Assembly (NCBI RefSeq): GCF_014644295.1
Contig: NZ_BMKK01000009.1
Span: 124,001 to 188,000, forward strand
Direction: 5' to 3'
DNA: 64,000 nt
DNA from: Emticicia aquatilis
GTDB taxonomy: Bacteria; Bacteroidota; Bacteroidia; Cytophagales; Spirosomataceae
Positions 8,133-16,703 of this stretch are shown one piece after another. A program made the position numbers and the translations under genes. Each line of letters starts with the position of its first letter. Position 1 is the first letter of the stretch. The notes below the pieces were generated by a model, which saw only the letters and a program-made list of their open reading frames with translations, did no database searches and was not told the origin of the DNA.

Positions 8133-9245
8133 ATTTACTTAATAGGAATCTGTATAGCGTTTTTTCTTGCACTTATTATTCTTACCAAAACAGGCAGAAA
8201 CATAGCTGATGTGATTTTGGGTATTTGGATGATAGTCATAGGATTGCACCTTGCTTCATACTATGGCTTTATCACCAATAATATATTCAAATATCCATTT
8301 TTATTGGGCTTAAATATTCCCATTCCGTTTTTTCATGGCGTATTTTTATACTTGTACGTAGAGGCCCTAACCCAACCACATAATTTTACTTCTAAAAAAT
8401 GGCTTCTACATTTTATACTTCCTGTTTTTATTATTGTACTGCATGTGCCTTTCTATTTACTGTCTAATGCAGAAAAAGTGATTGTTTTTCAAAATGAAGG
8501 GAAAGGCTACGAAGCAGTTATGGATTGTACAAGTTTTTTGCTCAACGTTTCGGGGATTTTATACGTAATCATCACCAATCGCTTATTAGGCCTACACAAA
8601 AAAAGCATATTGAATCAATTTTCGAATCAAGAAAAAATCAACTTAAATTGGTTACGTTTTTTGTTTTATGCGATGTCATTAATGTGGGTACTGATAATAG
8701 GTTTTCATGATGATACTTTAATTTTTTCGGCAGCCAGCATATTCGTGGTTTTCATTGGATATTTTGGCATCAAACAAGTTGGCATATTCACCAATCAATT
8801 ACCCGAAAACATTGAGCAAGAGGCAATTACGGAGTTAGTTAGTATTATCAATGAATCGAATGTAGAAAAAAAGAAATATGCTAAGTCGGGACTCAACGAA
8901 GTAATGACGAAGGATTTACACCTACGACTTAAAAGTATGATGGCTACCGAAAAACTATTCACTGAACCCGAACTCACACTGTCCGATTTAGCTGCTCGTT
9001 TGTATATTCACCCAAATTATCTTTCTCAAATCATCAACGAAATAGAGGGTGTAAATTTCTATGATTATATAAATAACCTTCGAGTCGAAGAATTTAAAAG
9101 ATTAGTAGTTTTACCTCAAAATCAAAAATTTACACTATTGGCTTTGGCGTTTGAGTGTGGTTTTAACTCCAAATCAGCCTTTAATCGTTTTTTCAAAAAA
9201 TCAACCGATTTATCCCCATCTGAGTACGTAAAACAAGTGCTTTAA
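8130..9245 (+). CDS. Membrane-anchored AraC-family transcriptional regulator
   Basis: A 371-residue protein with about seven predicted transmembrane helices in the first 220 residues and a C-terminal AraC/XylS DNA-binding domain (about 270-371). The first helix-turn-helix is LTLSDLAARLYIHPNYLSQIINE and the second FTLLALAFECGFNSKSAFNRFFKKSTDLSPSEY. This 7TM-AraC architecture is common in Bacteroidota. The membrane part presumably senses an envelope or small-molecule signal. The nearest likely targets are its own gene and the membrane/envelope genes downstream. No ligand is known. Confidence 0.88.
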   Translation: MIYLIGICIAFFLALIILTKTGRNIADVILGIWMIVIGLHLASYYGFITNNIFKYPFLLGLNIPIPFFHGVFLYLYVEALTQPHNFTSKKWLLHFILPVFIIVLHVPFYLLSNAEKVIVFQNEGKGYEAVMDCTSFLLNVSGILYVIITNRLLGLHKKSILNQFSNQEKINLNWLRFLFYAMSLMWVLIIGFHDDTLIFSAASIFVVFIGYFGIKQVGIFTNQLPENIEQEAITELVSIINESNVEKKKYAKSGLNEVMTKDLHLRLKSMMATEKLFTEPELTLSDLAARLYIHPNYLSQIINEIEGVNFYDYINNLRVEEFKRLVVLPQNQKFTLLALAFECGFNSKSAFNRFFKKSTDLSPSEYVKQVL

Positions 9246-9304
9246 ACTAATAAGGTTTCGCCTTACAAGTTAGGTCGATTTATATTTTTTGTTGAGTCAA
9301 ATTT

Positions 9305-9955
9305 ATGACTCAATTTAAAATACATAAAATCATGAAAAAAGTTATTTGGATTATCATCGTCATTTTAGCTCTTTTAGTGGGCTTTATTCCTATCACTTAT
9401 CTCACCTCAGGCGTTAGTAAAGGTTATTTAGAACTCAAAAGCCAAGAAGCATTACGCAGCACAACTTGGTGGTTTTTCTTATATATGCACATCATTTCGG
9501 GTGGCATTGCTATTCTTATCGGTTGGCTTCAATTTAGCTCAATACTTCTAAAAAAATACTCTCGCTTGCATCGTATCATTGGCAAGATTTACTTGGCTTC
9601 TGCATTAGCTTGTTCATTATCAGGGTTTTATATCGGATTTTATGCGACTGGAGGCTTGATTCCTGCCGTTGGATTCATCACGGTTTCGTGTATTTATTTT
9701 TATACAACTCTTATGGGATTTTTATTAATCCGAAGAAAGCAAATCATTCAGCATCAAAACTTCATGACATATAGCTACGCTACCTGTTTGTCAGCCGTTT
9801 CTCTTAGGTTATCAGTGCCGTTTTCTTATTTATTTACCGATAATTATATTTTATCATACTCGATTATTGCTTGGACTGCATGGATTCCAAACTTACTTGT
9901 GGCCTATTGGGTCAATAAAAATCGAGAAGAGAAAATACCTATCAATCTCTCGTAA
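9305..9955 (+). CDS. DUF2306-like membrane protein
   Basis: A 216-residue protein with about five to six helices and conserved His positions of the DUF2306 type: FFLYMHIISGGIAILIGWLQF, YSRLHRIIGKIYL, and HQNFMTYSYATCLSAVSLR. The spaced His pairs resemble membrane b-type haem or metal ligands, but that is inference. A second in-frame ATG at 9332 (MKKVIWIIIV) gives a more typical membrane-protein start and may be the real one. It probably forms a unit with the AraC gene 59 bp upstream. Confidence 0.75.
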   Translation: MTQFKIHKIMKKVIWIIIVILALLVGFIPITYLTSGVSKGYLELKSQEALRSTTWWFFLYMHIISGGIAILIGWLQFSSILLKKYSRLHRIIGKIYLASALACSLSGFYIGFYATGGLIPAVGFITVSCIYFYTTLMGFLLIRRKQIIQHQNFMTYSYATCLSAVSLRLSVPFSYLFTDNYILSYSIIAWTAWIPNLLVAYWVNKNREEKIPINLS

Positions 9956-9989
9956 AATAAGTAGCATCTTACAAGAAAGGGCGTTTTTG

Positions 9990-10027
9990 AAGTTTAATTG
10001 AGTGAATTTTGATGCTCAATTAAACTT
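9990..10027 (+). terminator. 13-bp hairpin between DUF2306 gene and the next CDS
   Basis: Arms AAGTTTAATTGAG (9990-10002) and its exact complement (10015-10027), followed by a short T/A stretch. It may end the upstream transcript. It finishes only 8 bp before the ATG at 10036, so it could instead affect translation of the next gene. Confidence 0.5.
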
Positions 10028-10035
10028 TTAAAATT

Positions 10036-10626
10036 ATGACAAAAGCAAACCGAATCGGCCTAATGATACTGGCCATTACCCTACTAAGCATCGCACAGAT
10101 ACAGGCACAAATTCAACCTCAAAATTTAAGACTTGGCTTTCTGAACGAAACAAGTAGTTTGCCATCTGCCAAAATCAGCAGACTTCCTGTTCACCCCACT
10201 TTCAATATTGGTACTGACCTGCGAGTAAGGTCGGGGAATCATTGGCAAAGAGCATTTGGCGTTGATGCTTACTACTATTATCATCGAAAAGTCGAACACG
10301 CAATTATGCTCGATGCTTCCTATCGCATTGGTTATAAATTTGGTTTTGGACTACAGTTAAATCTCACAACTGCACTTGGCTACAAGCACGCCATACTTGC
10401 TGGAAAAAAATATGAATTGAAAGATGGCCAATATCAACCAACTACCCACTGGGGAAAGGCTCAACTCAATACCAAGTTAGGTTTGGGTTTAGAATATCCA
10501 ATTTCAGACAAGTACAGCCTCACAACCGACTACAAAGTAATGGTAGCTGCACCATCGGGCGATATATTCATTCCATTTAGTATTAATACATTTTTAGGTA
10601 CAGGTCTCAAAATCAAGATTAACTAA
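10036..10626 (+). CDS. Secreted or outer-membrane beta-strand protein, unknown function
   Basis: A 196-residue protein with a signal peptide (ITLLSIAQIQAQ). The remainder is rich in alternating aromatic/polar strands (for example VDAYYYYHRKVEHAIMLDAS and YRIGYKFGFGLQL) and ends in a beta-strand, as in small outer-membrane barrels. No enzyme motif was recognised. It is 17 bp upstream of a beta-lactamase-fold lipoprotein and likely co-transcribed with it. Confidence 0.6.
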   Translation: MTKANRIGLMILAITLLSIAQIQAQIQPQNLRLGFLNETSSLPSAKISRLPVHPTFNIGTDLRVRSGNHWQRAFGVDAYYYYHRKVEHAIMLDASYRIGYKFGFGLQLNLTTALGYKHAILAGKKYELKDGQYQPTTHWGKAQLNTKLGLGLEYPISDKYSLTTDYKVMVAAPSGDIFIPFSINTFLGTGLKIKIN

Positions 10627-10643
10627 CAAAAGCTATTACAGAT

Positions 10644-11804
10644 ATGAAAATCATTCAATTATTAGGTATCGCAACTCTTTTTTTATTGGTTTCGTGCGAG
10701 CAAGAATTACCACAATCAACGGCTCAAAATACTTGTAGCTTAGCAAACACCAATCATCCCAAAGCTGCTCAGTATCAGAAAATTATCGACAAATTTATGC
10801 AAGCAGGAGCAGTAGGCGTAAGCATTACAGTCAAATCCCCTGAAGGACTTTGGAGTTCGGCAGCAGGCAAAGCCGATTTAGCAAATAATATTAATCTTAG
10901 CCCTTGCCACACACTTCGTATGGGTAGTATTTCAAAAACCTTTACTTCGGCTACAATATTGAAACTTCAAGAAGAAGGAAAGCTGAATATCAATGATTTA
11001 GCCAGTAAATATTTACCCGAAGAGGTTACTAAAAATGTAGAAAATCTCGATAAAGCTACTATCAGAAACTTGTTGCAACACACTTCGGGAGTTCATGAAT
11101 ATTTAGGAATTAGTGGAATTTTAGCTATCAAAAACTTTTCATTAAAACACAAATCAGCAGCCGAAAATATCAAGTCGATTTATGGAAAAAAAGCTCAGTT
11201 TGAAGTAGGAAAAGAGTGGAGCTATGCCAATTCTAATTATTTACTATTATCGCTGATTATTGAAAACATCACTAAAAAAAGTTCGTATGAAGTAGTTACC
11301 GAGAAAGTTATTCGTCCATTAGGACTAAAAAATACCTATGCCAGCACAACTTTACCAAGTTCGTTGTCGAATGGCTACTATGATAGTTTTAATAATGGGA
11401 TGATGGTTGACCAAACCGAAATTGATAATAACGCCGTGGGCGGCCAAGATATGCTCGATGGAGGACTGATTTCGAATTCGTACGATTTGGCAATTTTGAT
11501 GGAAGCACTAAAAACGGGTAAACTACTTTCTGCAAAATCGGTAGCCGAAATGGAGCTACCAATTGGCTTTTATGTAGAAGTTCCAGAAGACCTAAATTAT
11601 ATAAAAGACTATGGGCTGGGACTTTTCAAACTCGACATAGATGGCAAAAAAGGAATTGGACATGGTGGCAATGTATTTAGTTTTAATTGCATAGCCTATT
11701 ATTTTCCAGAACAAAAAATAAGCGTTTCAATCATGCTCAATAGTTATTCAAAGAAACTACAAAAGGCTTTATATGATGTAGAAACCTTAAAAATGGTGTT
11801 TTAA
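10644..11804 (+). CDS. Serine hydrolase lipoprotein, beta-lactamase/penicillin-binding fold (class C-like)
   Basis: A 386-residue protein with a lipobox (LFLLVSC, Cys18). The catalytic motifs of the beta-lactamase superfamily are in order: SxxK in GSISKTF, the Y-x-N-like YANSNY, and a terminal HGG in GIGHGGNVF. Proteins of this kind are D,D-peptidases, esterases or beta-lactamase-related hydrolases of the envelope. The length suits the AmpC/EstB-like group. The N-terminal Cys suggests outer-membrane attachment. The substrate is unknown and antibiotic resistance should not be assumed. Confidence 0.87.
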   Translation: MKIIQLLGIATLFLLVSCEQELPQSTAQNTCSLANTNHPKAAQYQKIIDKFMQAGAVGVSITVKSPEGLWSSAAGKADLANNINLSPCHTLRMGSISKTFTSATILKLQEEGKLNINDLASKYLPEEVTKNVENLDKATIRNLLQHTSGVHEYLGISGILAIKNFSLKHKSAAENIKSIYGKKAQFEVGKEWSYANSNYLLLSLIIENITKKSSYEVVTEKVIRPLGLKNTYASTTLPSSLSNGYYDSFNNGMMVDQTEIDNNAVGGQDMLDGGLISNSYDLAILMEALKTGKLLSAKSVAEMELPIGFYVEVPEDLNYIKDYGLGLFKLDIDGKKGIGHGGNVFSFNCIAYYFPEQKISVSIMLNSYSKKLQKALYDVETLKMVF

Positions 11805-11848
11805 ACTTGATTTTTGTGTAATTTATTCAGCCGTTCATCCTCAATTTC

Positions 11849-11883
11849 AATACTGTCATCAAAAATATGGCAGTATTTTTTAT
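11849..11883 (+). terminator. Rho-independent terminator after the serine hydrolase gene
   Basis: AATACTGTCAT (11849-11859) pairs with ATGGCAGTATT (11867-11877, one wobble), followed by a T-rich run. It separates the lipoprotein gene from the PadR operon. Confidence 0.7.
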
Positions 11884-11900
11884 TTTTTAATACATCGTAT

Positions 11901-11937
11901 AACAAAGTATATAAAAATTTACAATACCTTTGTTACA
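11901..11937 (+). promoter_or_regulatory. PadR operon promoter/operator, possibly leaderless
   Basis: TACCTTTG (11925-11932) matches the -7 consensus and ends four bases before the ATG at 11937, so transcription would begin at or next to the start codon. The region holds the imperfect inverted repeat TAACAAAGTAT / ATACCTTTGTTA, resembling ATAC..GTAT-type PadR operators. Autoregulation is likely. Confidence 0.5.
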
Positions 11938-12266
11938 TGAAAAATGAATTCTTAAAAAACTGGGATACGCAACTGAAAAAAGGGCTACTACCTTTTTTTG
12001 TGTTGCAGGCACTCAATCAGAAAGAGTGCTATGGCTATGAGTTGATTCAGACCCTCAAAGATTCTCTGGGAATTGAAGTAACCGAAAGTACGATTTACCC
12101 ATTGCTGATTCGATTAATGAAAGAAGACCTACTCATACATAAGTGGGTAGAGCAGCAATCGGGGATTCCGAGAAAATATTACTTCATTACGGAAGTAGGA
12201 AAAAGCAATTTGGCCGAAATGCAAAAAAGTATTGTAGAGATTATTGAAAAAATACAACAACAATGA
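11937..12266 (+). CDS. PadR-family transcriptional regulator
   Basis: A 109-residue winged-helix protein. KGLLPFFVLQALNQKECYGYELIQTL is the PadR opening, ESTIYPLLIRLMKEDLL the recognition helix region, and KYYFITEVGKSNLAEMQKS the wing. The frame is open 41 codons further upstream, but that extension runs through the terminator and promoter, so the ATG at 11937 (MKNEF) is chosen. Its stop overlaps the next gene (ATGA), an arrangement typical of PadR/HAAS pairs that sense membrane stress or drugs. Confidence 0.9.
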   Translation: MKNEFLKNWDTQLKKGLLPFFVLQALNQKECYGYELIQTLKDSLGIEVTESTIYPLLIRLMKEDLLIHKWVEQQSGIPRKYYFITEVGKSNLAEMQKSIVEIIEKIQQQ

Positions 12267-12841
12267 AACTAATCGAATTTAAAAATACAAACGCCCAACG
12301 AATCTATACCGATTATATCAATCGAAGTAAAAGGGTGATTCGGATTTTATCAAACGAAGACCAAGAAGATTGTTTGATGGAGATAAACAGTTATATCTTC
12401 GAGTATATTCAAAACCACCAAAACGAAGATGAAACTTCAACTCTGCTGAATATTTTAGAGCGGTTAGGGTCGCCCGAAATCACACTAAAAGAAGTAGTTG
12501 CTGCAAAAAAAATCGACCAAGCAGTAAAGACCTTCAACCTAAAGCACCTTATCGAAGCACTCTTTTTGAATCTACGCAATGGCTTGGTGTATATCGTATT
12601 ATTTGTGCTAACTCTCTTGTTGGTGTGTTTCCCGATTCTTATAGTTATGGAAATACTATACCCAGAAGAAACAGGGCTTTTTGTGGGTGAAAAGACTTTC
12701 TTTTTTGGTATGACAGACCCTAAATCGGGAATACAAGAAGTGCTTGGGAGTGCATTTATTCCTGTGGTTATATTGCTCGGTGTAGGGTTTTATTTCCTTA
12801 TCGTATTTCTTTTAAAACTCGTTAAAAATAAAAAATCATGA
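12263..12841 (+). CDS. HAAS-domain membrane protein coupled to PadR
   Basis: A 192-residue protein. The cytoplasmic N-terminal half (1-90) resembles the HAAS/DUF1700 domain (INRSKRVIRILSNEDQEDCLMEINSYIFEYI), and two hydrophobic helices follow (about 108-135 and 163-187). HAAS proteins usually form a pair with a PadR regulator and may tether or modulate it. It overlaps padR by 4 bp, and the following hydrolase start overlaps its own stop by 4 bp, giving a translationally coupled three-gene operon. Confidence 0.72.
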   Translation: MKLIEFKNTNAQRIYTDYINRSKRVIRILSNEDQEDCLMEINSYIFEYIQNHQNEDETSTLLNILERLGSPEITLKEVVAAKKIDQAVKTFNLKHLIEALFLNLRNGLVYIVLFVLTLLLVCFPILIVMEILYPEETGLFVGEKTFFFGMTDPKSGIQEVLGSAFIPVVILLGVGFYFLIVFLLKLVKNKKS

Positions 12842-14229
12842 AAAAGCTATTATTTACTCTTCTAACAAACACGCTTATTGTTATTATAAGCTATGCACAA
12901 GATATTACAGGTCCGTGGAATGGGGTACTGAAAGTAGGCGGTACACAGCTGAGAGTGGTAGTAAATATCTCGAAAACCGAAGAAGGATATAAATCCACTC
13001 TCGACAGCCCCGACCAAGGAGCAAAAGGTATAGCTATTTCTAAAACAACTTTCGAAAATTCGAAATTAAGTTTTGAAATACCCGTGGCGAAAATTGAATA
13101 TATGGGCGAATGGCAAAACGAAAAATTTATAGGTATTTTTAAGCAAAATGGTAAAGAAATCCCATTGGAACTGAACAGAGGTGGCGTGAGTGTTGAAGCG
13201 GTAAAACGCCCACAAGAACCACAAAAGCCATATCCTTACTACTCAGAAGATGTTACTTTCGAAAATCCAAAGGCTCAGATTTCATTGGCGGGTACACTTA
13301 CATTGCCTCAAAAAGAGGGTGTTTTTCCAGCGGTTATCTTGATTTCGGGGAGTGGGCCACAGAACCGAGATGAAGAGCTTCTTGGCCACAAACCGTTTTT
13401 AGTCATTTCGGATTACCTTACTCGCAATGGCATTGCAGTTTTAAGATTTGATGACCGTGGTGTTGGGCAGTCGAAAGGTGTTTTCAAAACTGCTACATCA
13501 GCCGACAATGCAAGCGATGTAGAAAGTGCGGTGGCTTATCTGAAAACACGCAAAGAGATTAAGCAAATTGGTTTAATGGGGCATAGTGAAGGAGGCCTGA
13601 TTGCTCCGATAGTGGCGGCAAATAATAAAAATGTAGCATTTATTGTACTTCTGGCTGGAACTGGTATCAGAGGAGATAAACTTTTATTGATGCAACAAGA
13701 ACTTATTTCACGTGCCAATGGAGAAAGTGAAAAAGAAATTGAATTGTCGAAGAAAATTAATGAAAAGGCTTTTGAACTAATCGTAAAATCGAACAATGAT
13801 GAGCAACTAAAGAAAGATTTGGCTACTTATATGAGTCAGGTTCTTAAAGAAAATCCAGAAATAAAACCTAAAAATATAAGCGATGAAGATTTTGTGGCAG
13901 AACAGGTAAAAAGTATAGTAGGGCCATGGATGCAATATTTTTTAAAATATGACCCTGCCAGTAGTTTGACAAAAGTGAAGTGTCCGATTCTTGCTCTTAA
14001 TGGTGAAAAGGATTTACAAGTTCCTGCTAAAGAAAACTTAACGGCCATAGAAAGGATAGCAAAAAACGCAGGTAATAAGGATGTTACAACCAAGATATAC
14101 GCTGGACTCAATCATTTATTTCAAGAGTGTAAGACTGGAAGTCCAGCCGAATATCCAACAATTCAACAAACTTTTTCACCACTCGTAATGGAAGATTTCA
14201 CACAATGGATTAAGCAAAAAACTAAATAA
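12838..14229 (+). CDS. Secreted alpha/beta hydrolase (S9/DLH-like)
   Basis: A 463-residue protein with a signal peptide (first 21 residues, ends SYAQ). A beta-rich N-terminal domain (about 22-115, GPWNGVLKVGGTQLRVVVN) precedes an alpha/beta hydrolase domain: oxyanion region SGSGPQNRDEE, nucleophile elbow GHSEGG (Ser250), acid in LNGEKDLQVP, and catalytic His in LNHLFQ. The combination is common in Bacteroidota esterase/peptidase-like proteins. It is the last gene of the PadR operon, so its expression is probably controlled by PadR. The substrate is unknown. Confidence 0.87.
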   Translation: MKKLLFTLLTNTLIVIISYAQDITGPWNGVLKVGGTQLRVVVNISKTEEGYKSTLDSPDQGAKGIAISKTTFENSKLSFEIPVAKIEYMGEWQNEKFIGIFKQNGKEIPLELNRGGVSVEAVKRPQEPQKPYPYYSEDVTFENPKAQISLAGTLTLPQKEGVFPAVILISGSGPQNRDEELLGHKPFLVISDYLTRNGIAVLRFDDRGVGQSKGVFKTATSADNASDVESAVAYLKTRKEIKQIGLMGHSEGGLIAPIVAANNKNVAFIVLLAGTGIRGDKLLLMQQELISRANGESEKEIELSKKINEKAFELIVKSNNDEQLKKDLATYMSQVLKENPEIKPKNISDEDFVAEQVKSIVGPWMQYFLKYDPASSLTKVKCPILALNGEKDLQVPAKENLTAIERIAKNAGNKDVTTKIYAGLNHLFQECKTGSPAEYPTIQQTFSPLVMEDFTQWIKQKTK

Positions 14230-14241
14230 TTTTTATACCTT

Positions 14242-14276
14242 AATTGTTTGAAATGCAAGTTGCATTTCAAACAATT
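14242..14276 (+). terminator. Perfect 17-bp hairpin terminating the PadR operon
   Basis: AATTGTTTGAAATGCAA (14242-14258) and its exact complement (14260-14276), 12 bp after the hydrolase stop. Confidence 0.75.
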
Positions 14277-14423
14277 ATTGAATATTACAATTAATATCTT
14301 CAATACTAATTAACTGTAAATCAAGACACTATTCTTTCAAGTATATGCAAGAAAATAAAGTTGTGAATCATTAAAATAAAAGCTCATAACAAGCGTAAAT
14401 GAACAGTAACCTCAGCATTTTAA

Positions 14424-15551
14424 ATGACCAATAATTTAAATTCTACTATTCCACAAAAATTTTATGGACTCGACCATCTTCGGTCATTGGCTATTATTTA
14501 TGTTTTTCTTTTTCACTATTTTATAATAAGTAAAGGGCAGCCCGAATGGCTCCCAGATTTTGCACAATTTGGCTGGACGGGCGTTGATTTATTCTTCGTC
14601 TTGAGTGGTTTTCTGATTTCTTATCAGCTATTTTCTGAAATCAAAAAGGGCAAAAATGTTTCTTTGAAAGAGTTTTTTATCAAACGATTCTTCAGAATTA
14701 TTCCTGCGTTTTTGGTAACCGTTGGGTTGTATTTTTCAATACCTGCTTTTCGAGAGAAAGAAGCTTTACCAGCACTTTGGAAATTCTTGACATTTACGCA
14801 AAACTTCGACTTAAATCTGAAAGATAATGGTACTTTTTCACACGCATGGTCGCTTTGTGTAGAAGAGCATTTCTATTTATTATTGCCCTTTGTATTGTTT
14901 TTTCTACAGAAAACTCAATTATTCAAGTGGGCTTATTGGCTGTTGATAATATTTTTCTTACTTGGTTTTTCAGTACGAATTTATAGCTATGATTCATTAT
15001 ATTTACCCAAAATGGCCGATGAGTTTAGTTGGATGTATTGGTATAAATATATTTACTACCCAACCTACAATCGTTTAGATGGACTTTTAGTGGGTATCGC
15101 TATTGCCGCCGTTTATTGCTACTTGCCAAATTTTTGGCTTAAAATATCGAAATTTGGTAATTTATTAATCGCACTAAGCATTCTTATACTAATCGGAGCT
15201 TATTTTTTGTGCATCGACCAACAAACTTTTAATGCTTCGGTATTTGGGTTTCCGTTGATTGCTTTGGGCTATGGTTTTATGGTAATGGGAGCAATTAGTC
15301 CAACGAGTTTTCTATACAAATGGCATTCAAAATTTACAACTCTTATAGCTACCCTTTCTTACGGAATCTATTTAACTCACAAAGGCATCATTCACCTAAC
15401 ACTTTTAGCGTTTGCTGATTATCCGATAAATCACAATTTAATGCTTGTTATCAGCATATTTACTTGTTTTTGGGCAGCATATATACTGAACCTAATCATT
15501 GAAAAACCATTTTTAAAGTTAAGAAACAAAATCATTGAGCAAAAGCCATGA
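14424..15551 (+). CDS. Acyltransferase 3 family (OafA/YrhL-like) membrane protein
   Basis: A 375-residue protein with about ten membrane helices. Family motifs include LDHLRSLAIIYVFLFHY with the catalytic-type His, GWTGVDLFFVLSGFLIS, and FIKRFFRIIPAFLV. These enzymes transfer acyl groups to O-antigen, peptidoglycan, exopolysaccharide or lipids. No C-terminal SGNH domain is present. The stop overlaps the next start by 4 bp, so it is tightly coupled to a SEDS-like membrane protein, hinting at modification of a wall or surface glycan. Confidence 0.9.
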   Translation: MTNNLNSTIPQKFYGLDHLRSLAIIYVFLFHYFIISKGQPEWLPDFAQFGWTGVDLFFVLSGFLISYQLFSEIKKGKNVSLKEFFIKRFFRIIPAFLVTVGLYFSIPAFREKEALPALWKFLTFTQNFDLNLKDNGTFSHAWSLCVEEHFYLLLPFVLFFLQKTQLFKWAYWLLIIFFLLGFSVRIYSYDSLYLPKMADEFSWMYWYKYIYYPTYNRLDGLLVGIAIAAVYCYLPNFWLKISKFGNLLIALSILILIGAYFLCIDQQTFNASVFGFPLIALGYGFMVMGAISPTSFLYKWHSKFTTLIATLSYGIYLTHKGIIHLTLLAFADYPINHNLMLVISIFTCFWAAYILNLIIEKPFLKLRNKIIEQKP

Positions 15552-16387
15552 AGTTGATTAAACATACGCCCCTGCTATTGACACTTGTTATATTCCCAGC
15601 TCTTTTCTTAGGCGTTTATACCATGAAATGGCATCAAGTTCCGCAAAATATATGGGTTTTGAATATTGCTTTTGTATTTGTCTCTATATTTTTGGGGCTG
15701 TTATTTCTAAGATTCAGACAAAATTTTAGTGCCGTAAATACATATTTGCTAATTGCTGGGGCGATTTTGTTATTGCTTGCTACTTTTCTGAGCAAACCAG
15801 TACTCGATGTGCATAGATGGGTGAATATTGGAGGTATGAGGCTAAATACAGGTTTGATAGTAAGCCCATTATTACTGATTCAAATTTATAAGTTAGATAG
15901 TGTAAAAAATGCTTCAATCATTGGCCTCCTGACAACAATAATATTCTTTCTACAACCTGATGCTTCTCTTGTCATGGCGTTTTCGATACCCGCAGTATTG
16001 ATTATTGGGAGAAAGTTGAAAAGTACCAGCCATAAGATAATTATGACAATATTTACGATAACATTTGTATTGATGGCTTGGTATAATCTTGATAAACTTC
16101 TACCGATAGATTATGTAGAGGGAATAGTGCAACTGGCAAATAAAATAAGTTTTACCTATCAATTGCTTGCTGTTTTATCGCTTGTATTATTATTATTTCC
16201 TTTCTTTTTTTACCACAAAGAAACTTTAGCAGTAGCATTAGGAACTTACTATGCTTTTTTATTGATAGCTACAATTTTTGGTAATTTTCCTGTAATGATT
16301 ATGGGCTACGGGGTCTCTCCGATTATAGGGTATAGCATCGGATTATTTAGAATCATTGCACAAATGGAGGATAATAAACAAATATAG
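15548..16387 (+). CDS. SEDS-like (FtsW/RodA-related) small membrane protein
   Basis: A 279-residue protein with about eight helices. Three stretches resemble SEDS landmarks in the right order: DVHRWVNIGGMRLNTGL (compare R-W-I-x-L-G-x-x-x-x-Q-P-S), FFLQPDASLVMAF (compare L-L-Q-P-D-x-G-T), and FPVMIMGYGVSPIIGYSIGL (compare the final S-Y-G-G-S region). It is about 90 residues shorter than FtsW or RodA. The usual H-T-D-F loop with the essential Asp is not evident; YVEGIVQLANK sits where it would be expected. It could be a degenerate or specialised glycosyltransferase-fold protein. Confidence in it being a gene is high; the SEDS link is my inference. Confidence 0.65.
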   Translation: MKLIKHTPLLLTLVIFPALFLGVYTMKWHQVPQNIWVLNIAFVFVSIFLGLLFLRFRQNFSAVNTYLLIAGAILLLLATFLSKPVLDVHRWVNIGGMRLNTGLIVSPLLLIQIYKLDSVKNASIIGLLTTIIFFLQPDASLVMAFSIPAVLIIGRKLKSTSHKIIMTIFTITFVLMAWYNLDKLLPIDYVEGIVQLANKISFTYQLLAVLSLVLLLFPFFFYHKETLAVALGTYYAFLLIATIFGNFPVMIMGYGVSPIIGYSIGLFRIIAQMEDNKQI

Positions 16388-16409
16388 GGGACAAAGTCCC
16401 CCTATATTT
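16380..16409 (+). terminator. Terminator overlapping the SEDS-like gene stop
   Basis: AAATATAGGGGAC pairs with GTCCCCCTATATTT (one extra C), with an AT-rich run after it. The left arm includes the stop codon. Confidence 0.65.
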
Positions 16410-16434
16410 ACAACTAAATTGAATAAAAAATAAA

Positions 16435-16641
16435 CTATTTATTTAACTTATTTACTAACACCACGCTATTGTCATTCAAACTTGTTGTTCTTTTACCAAA
16501 CTTCTCTCTACACCAACTCATCAGATGCTTGATTTCTTCTTGAGTCGATTGTCTTAACGCTTTTCGCAATTCTTTTTTGAAAATTCGAGGCTCAAAACTC
16601 ACCTTTTCGAGTATCATCTTGCTATATTCAAGCATTGTCAT
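16435..16641 (-). CDS. Small basic protein of unknown function (68 aa)
   Basis: Sixty-eight residues, helical, with a basic middle (FKKELRKALRQSTQEEIKHLMSWCREKFGKR). I do not recognise a family. Either Met1 or Met3 could be the start. A 12-bp hairpin lies 15 bp upstream and a conserved operator/promoter about 250 bp upstream shares its layout with that of the TerC-two-component operon. The gene may therefore be a target of that two-component system. The length, charge and position suit a small regulator or stress protein, but nothing in the sequence proves that. Confidence 0.55.
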   Translation of the reverse strand: MTMLEYSKMILEKVSFEPRIFKKELRKALRQSTQEEIKHLMSWCREKFGKRTTSLNDNSVVLVNKLNK

Positions 16642-16656
16642 AGGTATCGGATTTAG

Positions 16657-16687
16657 TTTCCCGAGCGAACACTGCTCGCTCGGGAAA
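16657..16687. repeat. 12-bp hairpin in the leader of the 68-aa gene
   Basis: TTTCCCGAGCGA (16657-16668) and its exact complement (16676-16687) enclose a 7-base loop. It is in the predicted 5' leader of the minus-strand gene, so a leader attenuator or stability element is possible; it may also be a dispersed palindrome. Confidence 0.5.
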
Positions 16688-16703
16688 GGTTAAAGTTGAG
16701 TGC

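Noticed and set aside
10644-11804. Calling the serine hydrolase an AmpC beta-lactamase
   Set aside because: The superfamily motifs are shared by esterases and D,D-peptidases; the sequence does not decide.
11814-11936. N-terminal extension of the PadR protein
   Set aside because: It would span a terminator hairpin and the promoter; PadR family proteins begin near MKNEF.
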